A stretch of DNA of 13,956 bases, taken from NCBI GenBank assembly GCA_013138705.1, contig WTCF01000231.1, positions 1 through 13,956 on the forward strand. The letters are read 5' to 3'. Under the pieces are notes generated by a model, which was not told where the DNA came from, did not search any database, and was given only the letters and a program-made list of their open reading frames with translations. This stretch comes from Deltaproteobacteria bacterium. GTDB lineage: Bacteria > Desulfobacterota > Dissulfuribacteria > Dissulfuribacterales > UBA3076. The position numbers and the translations under genes were made by a program. Positions 1-6,486 of this stretch are shown here, one piece after another. How positions within the stretch are numbered: the stretch's first letter is position 1; each line of letters opens with the position of its first letter.

Positions 1-1829
1 GGCGTGATGTTAATGGGCTGCAAGAGTTGAGATTGCAGGAGTTCGCTGACCCTGGCAATCCCGTGGCGCGGTAAGTTGGCGTATGAGTCAGCCAGAAATC
101 TATGGGCGGAGTAGTTGGCCGGATCGGCATTGACCGATTTCCATCCTTCCAGCACAGCAAGCTGCTGGAATCCGAGATCATTATAAATGGGCCCGAGACT
201 TGCGCTCCGTGCAGCAAGGTCCTCATCCAGCATCAGGCGTGAGCGGTAAACAGCCCGGTTGTCGTTCAGCTCTATGGATTTCTGCAGGTCCTCTAGCGCC
301 TCCACCGGACGATTCTGACTCTGTTTCAGTATCGCGTCATAAAACCAGGCTGTCGGGTCTTTCGGATCAAGCTCCTTGGCCATGGCAAACTGGTTTTTGG
401 CCAGCTTTTCGCGTTTTTCTTCATAATATGCCTTGCCCAAATAACTGCGGATAAGTGAATTGTCAGGATCAAGACTCACTGCGATCTCAATCTCTTCACG
501 GCCTTCTTTCAGATCTCCATCACGGATCTTTGCCAATCCAAGTCCAAGCCGCGAGAGGGGGGCCGCCTGGTCCAGCTCGATCGCCTTTTCAAAAGCATTT
601 TTTGCATCACGTATCTTGATCTGGGTAAGATAAGAAAATCCCAAAACAGTCTGTGTCCGTGCAATGTTAGGATTCAGGACCACAGCCTCTTTTGCCGCCT
701 CAAGCGCTTTGTCGAGATCTCCAAAAGACAGCCACAATTCGGATAATCGCGACCACGCAAGGGCATTTTCCGGACCCAGCTCCACTGCTTCCTTGAGACT
801 GTTCAAAGCACCCTGGAGATCAAAATCGGCCTGTTGCGCGTATGAGAGCGCAACCCTTGCAGCAGGTGATTCAGGGGCCAGTTCCACAGCTTTCTTCGCC
901 AGGTCAAGGGCCTGGTCCCTTTGATTTTGCGCAACGGCAATTATAGACTGAAGGGCAATGGCCTGACTATTTGATGGATCAAGATTGAGCGCCCTCTTAA
1001 TATCAACACCTGCTTCATCAACACAGCCAACTGTAAGCAACAACCCTGCACGATAAGTAAAAAAACGAGGATCTTGAATATCTTCAGGCACTCCCTCAAG
1101 GCTGGAAAATGCACTGGTCAAATCACCATTCCAATAGAACTCCATGGACCTGCGAACCTTAGCCTGCCAACCGCTTTCAGAATCAAAATCAGCCGGGCGA
1201 TAATCCAGGACAGGTGGATAATACAAAGCCCATTTAACCGCATCCCTGGGATTTACCACAACACGGGGAACAGGAGCCTGCCCTGCCTGGGCTACTGCTG
1301 ATTCACCCCTGGACAGGATAAGTCTCCCTGCCTTATTTGTGGCTGCTACCTGTCCTTCAAGTATCGATAATAGGGTTTGATCGCCCTCGACCCTTATGAA
1401 GAATTCCGTTCCTTCCACAGCAGCATTAACAAACGGTGTAACTACTTTCAGACCCCTGGGAAAACGGCTGAAGAAATGAACAGCCCCGGTGACCAGATCG
1501 AGTATGGAAGGCTGTTCTTTCTCTAATCCGGAAAAACTGATGGTGGTCTTCTGATCAAGACGGAGGATGGTCTCGTTACGCAGGACAATAGCTGCCCGGC
1601 TTTGTCCCTGCGTTTGAATCATATCGCCCGGGCAGTATGTATCGTTCATTTTTACAGGTAACCACTGTGTTTCACCTGTTCTTCGAGCATAAACTTCGCC
1701 CTGAACCGAAACAACCTTGCCCACCCACTCTTCACACGTTTGAGCAGCCACGAAACCGGGCAAAATATACCCTGCCAATACAATTATGAATATCGTAAGA
1801 ATTAGAATGTGGGCCCGGATTTGCTTCAT
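1..1829 (-). CDS. FecR-domain / TPR secreted protein (C-terminus beyond window)
   Basis: This is an open frame of 609 codons that leaves the window at base 1, so the C-terminus is missing. The ATG at 1829 has an AGGGG ribosome site 5 nt upstream. Residues 1-30 form a signal peptide or N-terminal anchor (charged start, long hydrophobic run, then A-A-Q). Residues about 35-160 form a FecR domain: 'GKVVSVQGEVY', a 'PGD' turn, and 'GAVHFFSRFPRGLKVVTP' followed by 'AAVEGTEF'. From about residue 225 helical TPR units follow (repeated A-x-x-x-x-x-x-A-L-x-L-x-P patterns such as 'AIELDQAAPLSRLGLGLAKI'). FecR domains of this periplasmic type bind partner or envelope components and TPRs mediate protein contacts; the real ligand is unknown. 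The gene lies 203 nt downstream of the CHASE2 gene on the same strand, a pairing I recall from Deltaproteobacteria. The promoter at 1930-1957 suggests it can also be transcribed alone. Domain calls are firm; the role is inferred. Confidence 0.88.
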   Translation of the reverse strand, partial: MKQIRAHILILTIFIIVLAGYILPGFVAAQTCEEWVGKVVSVQGEVYARRTGETQWLPVKMNDTYCPGDMIQTQGQSRAAIVLRNETILRLDQKTTISFSGLEKEQPSILDLVTGAVHFFSRFPRGLKVVTPFVNAAVEGTEFFIRVEGDQTLLSILEGQVAATNKAGRLILSRGESAVAQAGQAPVPRVVVNPRDAVKWALYYPPVLDYRPADFDSESGWQAKVRRSMEFYWNGDLTSAFSSLEGVPEDIQDPRFFTYRAGLLLTVGCVDEAGVDIKRALNLDPSNSQAIALQSIIAVAQNQRDQALDLAKKAVELAPESPAARVALSYAQQADFDLQGALNSLKEAVELGPENALAWSRLSELWLSFGDLDKALEAAKEAVVLNPNIARTQTVLGFSYLTQIKIRDAKNAFEKAIELDQAAPLSRLGLGLAKIRDGDLKEGREEIEIAVSLDPDNSLIRSYLGKAYYEEKREKLAKNQFAMAKELDPKDPTAWFYDAILKQSQNRPVEALEDLQKSIELNDNRAVYRSRLMLDEDLAARSASLGPIYNDLGFQQLAVLEGWKSVNADPANYSAHRFLADSYANLPRHGIARVSELLQSQLLQPINIT

Positions 1830-1840
1830 TGATACCCCTT

Positions 1841-1860
1841 TTCAGCAACATCTTGCTGAA
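1841..1860 (-). promoter_or_regulatory. 8-bp perfect hairpin in the leader of the FecR/TPR gene
   Basis: Arms TTCAGCAA and TTGCTGAA are perfect inverted repeats around a CATC loop. The hairpin ends 11 nt before the start codon at 1829, just upstream of the AGGGG ribosome site. In RNA it would form an 8-bp stem at the edge of the initiation region. It could be a translational control hairpin or, as DNA, a repressor operator. There is no T-run, so it is not a terminator. Confidence 0.5.
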
Positions 1861-1929
1861 ATAACATCAACAATCGGTGTTAATCCAAGCTAGCCCGAGT
1901 TTCCTACTTATGGAATGAGTATTATGCCA

Positions 1930-1957
1930 ATAATATCACAGCTACCTGTTTTTTCAA
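1930..1957 (-). promoter_or_regulatory. Sigma70-type promoter with extended -10 for the FecR/TPR gene
   Basis: Reading the minus strand, TTGAAA (1957-1952) and TATTAT (1935-1930) are separated by 16 nt. The -10 is preceded by TGA, giving the extended -10 form TGnTATTAT. Each hexamer differs from consensus at one position. Predicted transcription start is about 1923, leaving a leader of roughly 95 nt that contains the 1841-1860 hairpin. Sequence match only. Confidence 0.55.
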
Positions 1958-1973
1958 TGAAAAATGGCGTGCC

Positions 1974-1988
1974 GCATCCCTGGGATGC
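1974..1988 (-). terminator. Possible weak terminator or palindrome after the CHASE2 gene
   Basis: GCATCCC and GGGATGC form a perfect 7-bp palindrome around one central base, 43 nt past the CHASE2 stop. On the minus strand a run of five T follows only after 9 nt, which is too far for a good intrinsic terminator. It could equally be an operator, since it lies just upstream of the FecR/TPR promoter. Confidence 0.25.
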
Positions 1989-2031
1989 TGTATACACTAA
2001 CGCACGTCAGAAAGAGATGATGGGGTGATAT

Positions 2032-2886
2032 TCAGGGATGAGCAAGCTTATAGATATCGAAGACGTTACATAGTTTCTCTTGCAAGGGTGAGCGTTCAGA
2101 CAAAACGTACTCGGCTCGAAGGCGGCCTCGAGTCTGTGTAGGTTGAGATTGGTAGAGGTTGATGACCTCCTTTATAAATGAATTTGAATTCTGAAGCTCG
2201 TCCAACATTTTCTCTGCAATCAACGGGTCCTTCTTAAAGATATCTCTCAGGACACGGATAAACTCATCGTACACGTCCAACGCGAAAATCTGGAAAACTA
2301 CGACCGGCAGAGTCGGCGTATCTCCGGCGCCTGTCTTGAACATCCAGTACTGGCTTACCCTGACAGGTACTTTAGGTAATGGAAAAGGTGCCAAGGCAAC
2401 CGCAGATCGTGCAAGAGAAGGGATCGGCGGCACCAGTCTCTCTATATCCAAGTCTCCTGTATGCGTCCCCTCTTCATCAGTTAAAGAAATCTTCTCTTTT
2501 TTAAGGTATTCACACAGGACAACATTGCCTGCATTCTTGATCGCTTCGGCAAATAAATTGTCATGCTCAGGAGAGCGGGGCTGGTCGAAAGTCATGTCAA
2601 AGGCAATTACTGCAGTGCCTTTCCTGACCAGATTTTCAATTAGCCGGGCATGAAGAGAACGAGGCCATTTATCAGGCCTTATCGGCAGATTTAAATTATC
2701 AGCAGAGACTTTATCCACGGTCACTACTACGACTTCAGAAGGGGCTTCCCTTACCCCCCTCAGCTTGAACAATAAATCCAGACCGATGTTTTCCTCCAGA
2801 TCAAGACCGCAAGGAACCAGGGTTGCCGCCACCCCTAATAAGCCAATCAGCAAGCCCACGATTAATGCCTTAGACAGACGTGACAT
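2032..2886 (-). CDS. Short CHASE2-domain protein without cyclase or transmembrane C-terminus
   Basis: The product is 284 aa with one N-terminal membrane segment (about residues 7-25, 'ALIVGLLIGLLGVAATLV') and an extracytoplasmic CHASE2 domain. Recognisable parts are 'DLLFKLRGVREAPSEVVVV', 'WPRSLHARLIENL', 'AVIAFDMTFD' and 'PTLPVVVFQIFA'. CHASE2 is a sensory domain that normally runs to about 350-400 residues, then has three membrane helices and an adenylate cyclase, kinase or similar output. Here the reading stops after about 247 family-like residues, followed by an unrelated tail of about 37 residues rich in R and E. No cyclase or helices were seen in any frame down to 1830. The gene is therefore either a truncated remnant or an output-less anchored sensor. 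It starts 5 nt after the stop of the sigma54 activator gene, and its AGAGG ribosome site abuts the ATG unusually closely. Confidence 0.75.
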   Translation of the reverse strand: MSRLSKALIVGLLIGLLGVAATLVPCGLDLEENIGLDLLFKLRGVREAPSEVVVVTVDKVSADNLNLPIRPDKWPRSLHARLIENLVRKGTAVIAFDMTFDQPRSPEHDNLFAEAIKNAGNVVLCEYLKKEKISLTDEEGTHTGDLDIERLVPPIPSLARSAVALAPFPLPKVPVRVSQYWMFKTGAGDTPTLPVVVFQIFALDVYDEFIRVLRDIFKKDPLIAEKMLDELQNSNSFIKEVINLYQSQPTQTRGRLRAEYVLSERSPLQEKLCNVFDIYKLAHP

Positions 2887-2891
2887 CCTCT

Positions 2892-4451
2892 TTATAGATT
2901 GATGTTGTAACGGGCAATCTTGTTGAGCAGGCCCTGGCGTGTCAAGCCAAGCATCCTGGCAGCCTGAGAACGGTTGCCGCGTGTCTTCTGTAAAGTTTCA
3001 GCGACTATTCGCTGCTCGATTCGCTCGGTCACTTCCTTTAGTGTCCCATCAGTCTCCTGCATTAAAATACCCTTTTCCGATAAGGCTTTAATTTTTTCTG
3101 AAAGGTGCCCTTCACTGATCTCCCGCTCCTTTCCTGCCAGGGTCACGGCCCTCTCGATCTCGTTCTCAAGCTCTCGGACATTGCCTGGCCAGTCAAACTG
3201 TGAGAGGAGATCCATTGCATGGGGCGTTAATCGAGCAGCAGGCCTTTTTAGCTTCTTGGTAAATTTCTTTAGAAAGTGAGCAGCTAACAGGGAAATATCC
3301 TCTCTTCTTTCCCGTAGAGGTGGAAGCGTGACAGGGAATACACTGATACGATAAAAAAGGTCCTCGCGGAAATTTCCCTTTTTCACCTCTTCTTCAAGGT
3401 TGCGATTCGTGGAAGCAATAAGCCGCACATTTATATGGATTTGCCGGCTGCCGCCAACCGGCCTGAACTGACCTTCCTGAATGACCCTGAGCAATTTGAC
3501 CTGCATGGCCGATGACATTTCTCCAATCTCATCAAGAAAGACAGTCCCTCCGTCAGCCTGCTCAAAAAGCCCCTTCTTGTCTGCGATAGCACCGGTGAAG
3601 GAGCCCTTGACATGACCAAAAAGCTCGCTTTCCAAAAGGTTCTCGGCTAGTGCGCCGCAATTCTCCACTACAAAGGGCTTGTCCTTCAATGGGCCGTTAT
3701 AATGAATGACCCTGGCAATAAGTTCTTTTCCTGTGCCTGTCTCTCCCTGGATCAGAACAGAAGTTGTTGTGTCTATAACCTTGTCAACAAGGGCAAAAAC
3801 CCGGCGCATTGCAGGGCTTGAACCAATGACCCCCTGGAGGTTGAAAAGGTCCTGCACCTCCGACTTGAGCATACGATTCTCCTGCTCAAGAGAGCTGGCA
3901 TATTGCTTGAGTTCCCCATAAAGCCTTGCATTCTCAATAGAGATGACAATCGTTCCTGAAAGGATCTCCAGCAACCTTGCTTCCTTATCTGTGAACTCTC
4001 CTTCAAGCTTGTTTAATGCATAGAGGACTCCTAACAGCCCCTTACGAGTTCGCAATGGTATGCAGATCATGGACTTGGTGACAAAGTCTTCCTTGTGGTT
4101 GAGCCCTTTATAGAATCGGTTATCCTTGGAGACATCAGGAATGATGACTGGCCGATTCTCCCGCAACACCCAGCCAGCCACACCCAGATGGTCCGGAAAC
4201 CGCATCTTTTGCATCCTCACATAATCTCTATCTTTTTCGTCTTCCACGGTCCGTATGAAATAGAACTCGTTCCGGTCCGCATCATGGAGAGCTATGGATG
4301 CGCCTTCTATATGGAAAACAGCCTTGATCTTGGCCATGATACTCCGGAGCATCTCATCCAGATCACGTATGGCATGAATCGATGTAGATGCCTCATATAA
4401 TAGACTGAGATCTTCCTTTGTGAACGAGTCCTCTTGCCTTATTTCTTCCAT
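2892..4451 (-). CDS. GAF-domain sigma54-dependent transcriptional activator (bEBP)
   Basis: The 519-aa protein has an N-terminal GAF sensor (about residues 15-180), a short coiled linker ('QYASSLEQENRMLKSEVQDL'), a central AAA+ domain and a C-terminal Fis-type helix-turn-helix ('GNRSQAARMLGLTRQGLLNKI'). The AAA+ domain shows Walker A GETGTGKE (about 236-243), Walker B 'GGTVFLDEIGEM' and the arginine-finger segment 'FREDLFYRISVFPV'. The sigma54-contact loop reads GSFTGA rather than the canonical GAFTGA. The family hydrolyses ATP to remodel RNA polymerase-sigma54 from upstream enhancer sites. I place the start at the ATG at 4451 because GGAGAG lies 5 nt upstream; a TTG at 4490 in the same frame has no ribosome site. 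The activator is followed 5 nt later by the CHASE2 gene and diverges from a small gene with a sigma54-like promoter. No receiver domain is present, so a small ligand or protein probably signals through GAF. Confidence 0.95.
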   Translation of the reverse strand: MEEIRQEDSFTKEDLSLLYEASTSIHAIRDLDEMLRSIMAKIKAVFHIEGASIALHDADRNEFYFIRTVEDEKDRDYVRMQKMRFPDHLGVAGWVLRENRPVIIPDVSKDNRFYKGLNHKEDFVTKSMICIPLRTRKGLLGVLYALNKLEGEFTDKEARLLEILSGTIVISIENARLYGELKQYASSLEQENRMLKSEVQDLFNLQGVIGSSPAMRRVFALVDKVIDTTTSVLIQGETGTGKELIARVIHYNGPLKDKPFVVENCGALAENLLESELFGHVKGSFTGAIADKKGLFEQADGGTVFLDEIGEMSSAMQVKLLRVIQEGQFRPVGGSRQIHINVRLIASTNRNLEEEVKKGNFREDLFYRISVFPVTLPPLRERREDISLLAAHFLKKFTKKLKRPAARLTPHAMDLLSQFDWPGNVRELENEIERAVTLAGKEREISEGHLSEKIKALSEKGILMQETDGTLKEVTERIEQRIVAETLQKTRGNRSQAARMLGLTRQGLLNKIARYNINL

Positions 4452-4494
4452 CCGCTCTCTCCAGTCAGTTGTAATTAAAGAGATCGTCAAATAG

Positions 4495-4510
4495 TTGAGT
4501 CGTTAAGTCG
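4495..4510 (-). repeat. Period-8 tandem repeat block, minus-strand copy
   Basis: Read on the minus strand this is CGACTTAA followed by CGACTCAA and then CTA. The two 8-mers match the consensus of the plus-strand block at 4602-4633 (roughly CYACTYAA). The two blocks thus form an imperfect inverted repeat (about 16 of 20 positions) separated by about 90 nt. Confidence 0.6.
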
Positions 4511-4601
4511 GAAAATAAGCATGTTAAATCAGTATATTAGACCCTCAACTACATCAAGTGTCCAATTTTTGTGCAAACGATATAAATTCAAACAATAATA
4601 A

Positions 4602-4633
4602 CCACTTAACTAATCAACTACTCAACCACTTAA
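4602..4633 (+). repeat. Period-8 degenerate tandem repeat block, four units
   Basis: The units are CCACTTAA, CTAATCAA, CTACTCAA and CCACTTAA. A related but indel-damaged pair sits at 4542-4557. The 8-nt period is unlike a simple coding or microsatellite pattern. The block may be a dispersed genomic repeat or clustered protein-binding sites upstream of the sigma54 promoter. Confidence 0.65.
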
Positions 4634-4744
4634 CGAGGTCTGAATTAAAGAATCAATACTCGGGAAAGGCCATGCTGTCAATTGAATTTACACTAAATCT
4701 CTGAAAATGTATATCAGCTTGACAAAAGGCATTGTCTCTTCTTC

Positions 4745-4779
4745 ATTTTGGGACGCATCCATAGATGCAAATTCAAAAT
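4745..4779 (+). other. Interrupted palindrome / hairpin
   Basis: An outer pair ATTTTG (4745-4750) and CAAAAT (4774-4779) encloses an inner pair GCATC (4755-4759) and GATGC (4764-4768) around a CATA loop, with a nearly symmetric internal loop. No T-run follows. It lies about 70-100 nt upstream of the sigma54 -24 box, where bending or regulator sites are common. Function unknown. Confidence 0.35.
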
Positions 4780-4847
4780 AAATTATATTAGAAAATCCGT
4801 GAGTTATAATCAAAAACTCCTCAACTGTTCCCGTCATTTCTACTGTC

Positions 4848-4863
4848 TGGCACAATATTCGCT
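4848..4863 (+). promoter_or_regulatory. Sigma54 (-24/-12) promoter of the small gene
   Basis: The sequence is TGGCAC, then 5 nt (AATAT), then TCGCT. The -24 element is perfect and the -12 element differs from TTGCT at one position. The GG and GC pairs have the required 10-nt spacing. Predicted transcription start is about 4874, 36 nt before the GTG at 4910. The divergent neighbour encodes a sigma54 activator, which strengthens the call. Confidence 0.65.
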
Positions 4864-4909
4864 GAATAGGCTTTTAAGAAAACCAAAAAGAGAAAAAGGT
4901 GGGGGAAAA

Positions 4910-5173
4910 GTGTTTGTCAACTGCAATCAAGCCCTTGAGATAGCCAAGGCGGAGATAAAGCAAACCGAAGCTCAGCGAAATATTGCGTATGCCTCTTGGC
5001 GTGATGCCTCCTTGGGGCAGCCGGTTTTAGTAGAGGATGTATTTAAGGCCCCATGTTATTGGATTGTTCCTCTTCTGATTCAGGAACAGGTGGCTGGATT
5101 TGTGCGGGTACTGAGAACCGGTAGAGTGACTGCCATCGGTACTTTTATGGAGATCTCAGACAAATCCACTTGA
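4910..5173 (+). CDS. Small hypothetical protein, possibly PepSY-like
   Basis: The product is 87 aa. I choose the GTG at 4910 because a strong GGTGGGGG purine tract lies 4 nt upstream. The frame stays open upstream to an ATG at 4748, but that stretch precedes the predicted transcription start and looks non-coding. The N-terminal half is a helix ('QALEIAKAEIKQTEAQRN'). The second half is strand-like, with 'CYWIVPLLIQEQVAGFVRVL' and a small turn 'TGRVTAIG'. A helix followed by strands with a W-x-V-P motif recalls PepSY/YpeB modules, but this is a weak pattern match from memory. No signal peptide or membrane segment is seen. It might also be the N-terminal fragment of a longer protein. It sits behind a sigma54 promoter and opposite the activator gene, so it is a likely target of that activator. 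Confidence 0.6.
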   Translation: MFVNCNQALEIAKAEIKQTEAQRNIAYASWRDASLGQPVLVEDVFKAPCYWIVPLLIQEQVAGFVRVLRTGRVTAIGTFMEISDKST

Positions 5174-5230
5174 AGAAGCTTGAAATGGTTTGGTCTTTCG
5201 CGCCTTGCATCCGGGACATTTTGAGCAGAA

Positions 5231-5734
5231 TCACTCTTTGCGATTCAATCGTTCATCAGAGGCTTTCATGCAATCATCAAGCAGCAGAAGTCTTTCGCCC
5301 CAGATCCCGGTCTTGCCGGTCAGGTACACTTCCCTGCTTTGTTCATCAAAAAAACTCAAGTCTATTTTAAGCGCCGTTTCTACCAACGGGTCCTTCAGGT
5401 ACTCGGCCCATTCGATGATTACTACGTTTTCTCCGTCAAAATAGTCTTCAAGCCCGATCCCTGTGATGTCTGCATGGGGACCAAGCCTGTATAGGTCCAC
5501 ATGAATTAAAGGCAAGCGACCGTTCATATGTTCGTGGATTATTGTAAAGGAAGGGCTTGTCACCTCCTTTTCCTCTATTCCAAGGCCGGAGGCTATTGCC
5601 TTGGTCAGACTTGTTTTTCCTGCTCCCAGATCCCCTGACAAAAGGAAGAGGTCCCCCGGTTCAAGCACCATTGACAGACAATTTCCCAGGACATTAGTAG
5701 CCTCTAAACCCTTAAGTGTATACCGTAGCCTCAC
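5231..5734 (-). CDS. tsaE: tRNA t6A threonylcarbamoylation ATPase TsaE
   Basis: The product is 167 aa, typical of the family. TsaE is the cytoplasmic P-loop ATPase that works with TsaB and TsaD to make N6-threonylcarbamoyladenosine at position 37 of ANN-decoding tRNAs. Walker A is GDLGAGKT (about residues 34-41), followed by the family signatures 'SPSFTIIHEH', 'HVDLYRLG' and 'IIEWAEYL'. I start it at GTG 5734, not at the longer in-frame start at 5821. GGAGG lies 8 nt before the GTG, homologues begin near this point, and the longer version would only read the permease gene in another frame. The GTG overlaps the TGA of the upstream permease gene (GTGA), so translation is probably coupled. Being last in an exporter operon is an unusual place for a housekeeping tRNA gene. 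Confidence 0.93.
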   Translation of the reverse strand: MRLRYTLKGLEATNVLGNCLSMVLEPGDLFLLSGDLGAGKTSLTKAIASGLGIEEKEVTSPSFTIIHEHMNGRLPLIHVDLYRLGPHADITGIGLEDYFDGENVVIIEWAEYLKDPLVETALKIDLSFFDEQSREVYLTGKTGIWGERLLLLDDCMKASDERLNRKE

Positions 5735-6486
5735 AGTATAAGCCTCCGCCTGATAAGCACAATGGCGACCCAGGCACAGAAAACGGATAGAATTACTAAC
5801 ACCAGCGCATGAATAGGCCAATCAGGCCCGATCCGACCGTAACAGAACATTCGTGAAAGGTTGACCACATGAGTCAAGGGCAAGGCTAATGAAATTTTCT
5901 GTATAACCGGATTCATGGCACCTATGGAGAAAAAGATGCCTGAGAACAGGAACAGCGGCGTTATAAAGAGTGAAGTGAAATAATTGAAGAATTCGTAATC
6001 GCTGGCTAAGGCAGTCATTATGAGCCCCAGGGATGCAAACAGGATCCCTTCCAAAAAGAGCACAGGGATAAGGGCCAATATCCACGGAGAGGGAATCAGG
6101 CCAAAAAGCGGGAGGGTTGCAAGCATTATGAGCCCTGAAATGATGCCCTTGGTTGCCGCCCAGACAATCTCTCCCAGCGCGAGCTCCTCAACGCTCACAG
6201 GAGTCATGAGGATGGCCTCGTAAGTCCGCAGGGTAGTAAGTCTGGTGTAAGAACCATACATGGTCTCAAAAGAACCGCTGTACATGACTGCCGAAGCTAC
6301 CAAACCCGGGGCTATGAATTGAAGGTAGGTAACTCCCTCTATCTGCGGGATTTGCCTCCCAAGGCCGAAACCCATTGCCAACAGAAAGAGGAATGGCTGG
6401 CCCAGGTTTCCTATCAAACTGGCCCATACGTGCTTTCGCCATACCCTGGCATTTCTCAGCCATACCTTATAAAAAAGCAGCCACAT
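5731..6486 (-). CDS. ABC-2 type exporter permease, NodJ-like
   Basis: This 251-aa integral membrane protein has about six hydrophobic segments (about residues 22-43, 51-70, 107-130, 134-157, 164-186 and 222-243). The region 'MYSGSFETMYGSYTRL' followed by 'RTYEAILMTPVSVEELALGEI' is the amphipathic connecting segment characteristic of the NodJ/DrrB branch of ABC-2 permeases. It should pair with the ATPase encoded just upstream to export a lipid, glycolipid, oligosaccharide or drug-like molecule; the substrate cannot be read from sequence. Its ATG overlaps the ATPase stop by one base (TGATG), and its own stop overlaps the GTG of tsaE. Confidence 0.92.
   Translation of the reverse strand: MWLLFYKVWLRNARVWRKHVWASLIGNLGQPFLFLLAMGFGLGRQIPQIEGVTYLQFIAPGLVASAVMYSGSFETMYGSYTRLTTLRTYEAILMTPVSVEELALGEIVWAATKGIISGLIMLATLPLFGLIPSPWILALIPVLFLEGILFASLGLIMTALASDYEFFNYFTSLFITPLFLFSGIFFSIGAMNPVIQKISLALPLTHVVNLSRMFCYGRIGPDWPIHALVLVILSVFCAWVAIVLIRRRLIL

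Larger units (their letters stand above)
4452..4909. other. 458-nt divergent intergenic regulatory region
   Basis: No convincing gene lies here. It holds, from left to right, a period-8 repeat block on the minus strand (4495-4510), a degraded copy (4542-4557), a second block on the plus strand (4602-4633), an AT-rich interrupted hairpin (4745-4779) and a sigma54-type promoter (4848-4863). A weak minus-strand candidate for the activator gene is TTGATG (4557-4552) and TATACT (4536-4531) with a short 15-nt spacer. A plus-strand TTGACA at 4719-4724 lacks a good -10. The layout is that of a two-way control region. Confidence 0.6.

Noticed and set aside
2974..3279. Plus-strand ORF opposite the activator gene
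   Set aside because: It is a shadow of the AAA+/Fis coding frame with serine-rich composition and no ribosome site.
4452..4490. Longer sigma54 activator starting at TTG 4490
   Set aside because: There is no ribosome site before the TTG, while ATG 4451 has GGAGAG at good spacing and family proteins begin near there.
4602..4636. CRISPR-like array
   Set aside because: The units are 8 nt with no spacers and are degenerate, so this is a short tandem repeat, not CRISPR.
4748..4909. N-terminal extension of the small gene from ATG 4748
   Set aside because: It would span the hairpin and the sigma54 promoter. Its composition looks non-coding and it has no ribosome site.
5228..5246. Terminator between the small gene and tsaE from GAATC/GATTC arms
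   Set aside because: The stem is only 5 bp, has no T-run and lies at the end of tsaE coding sequence.
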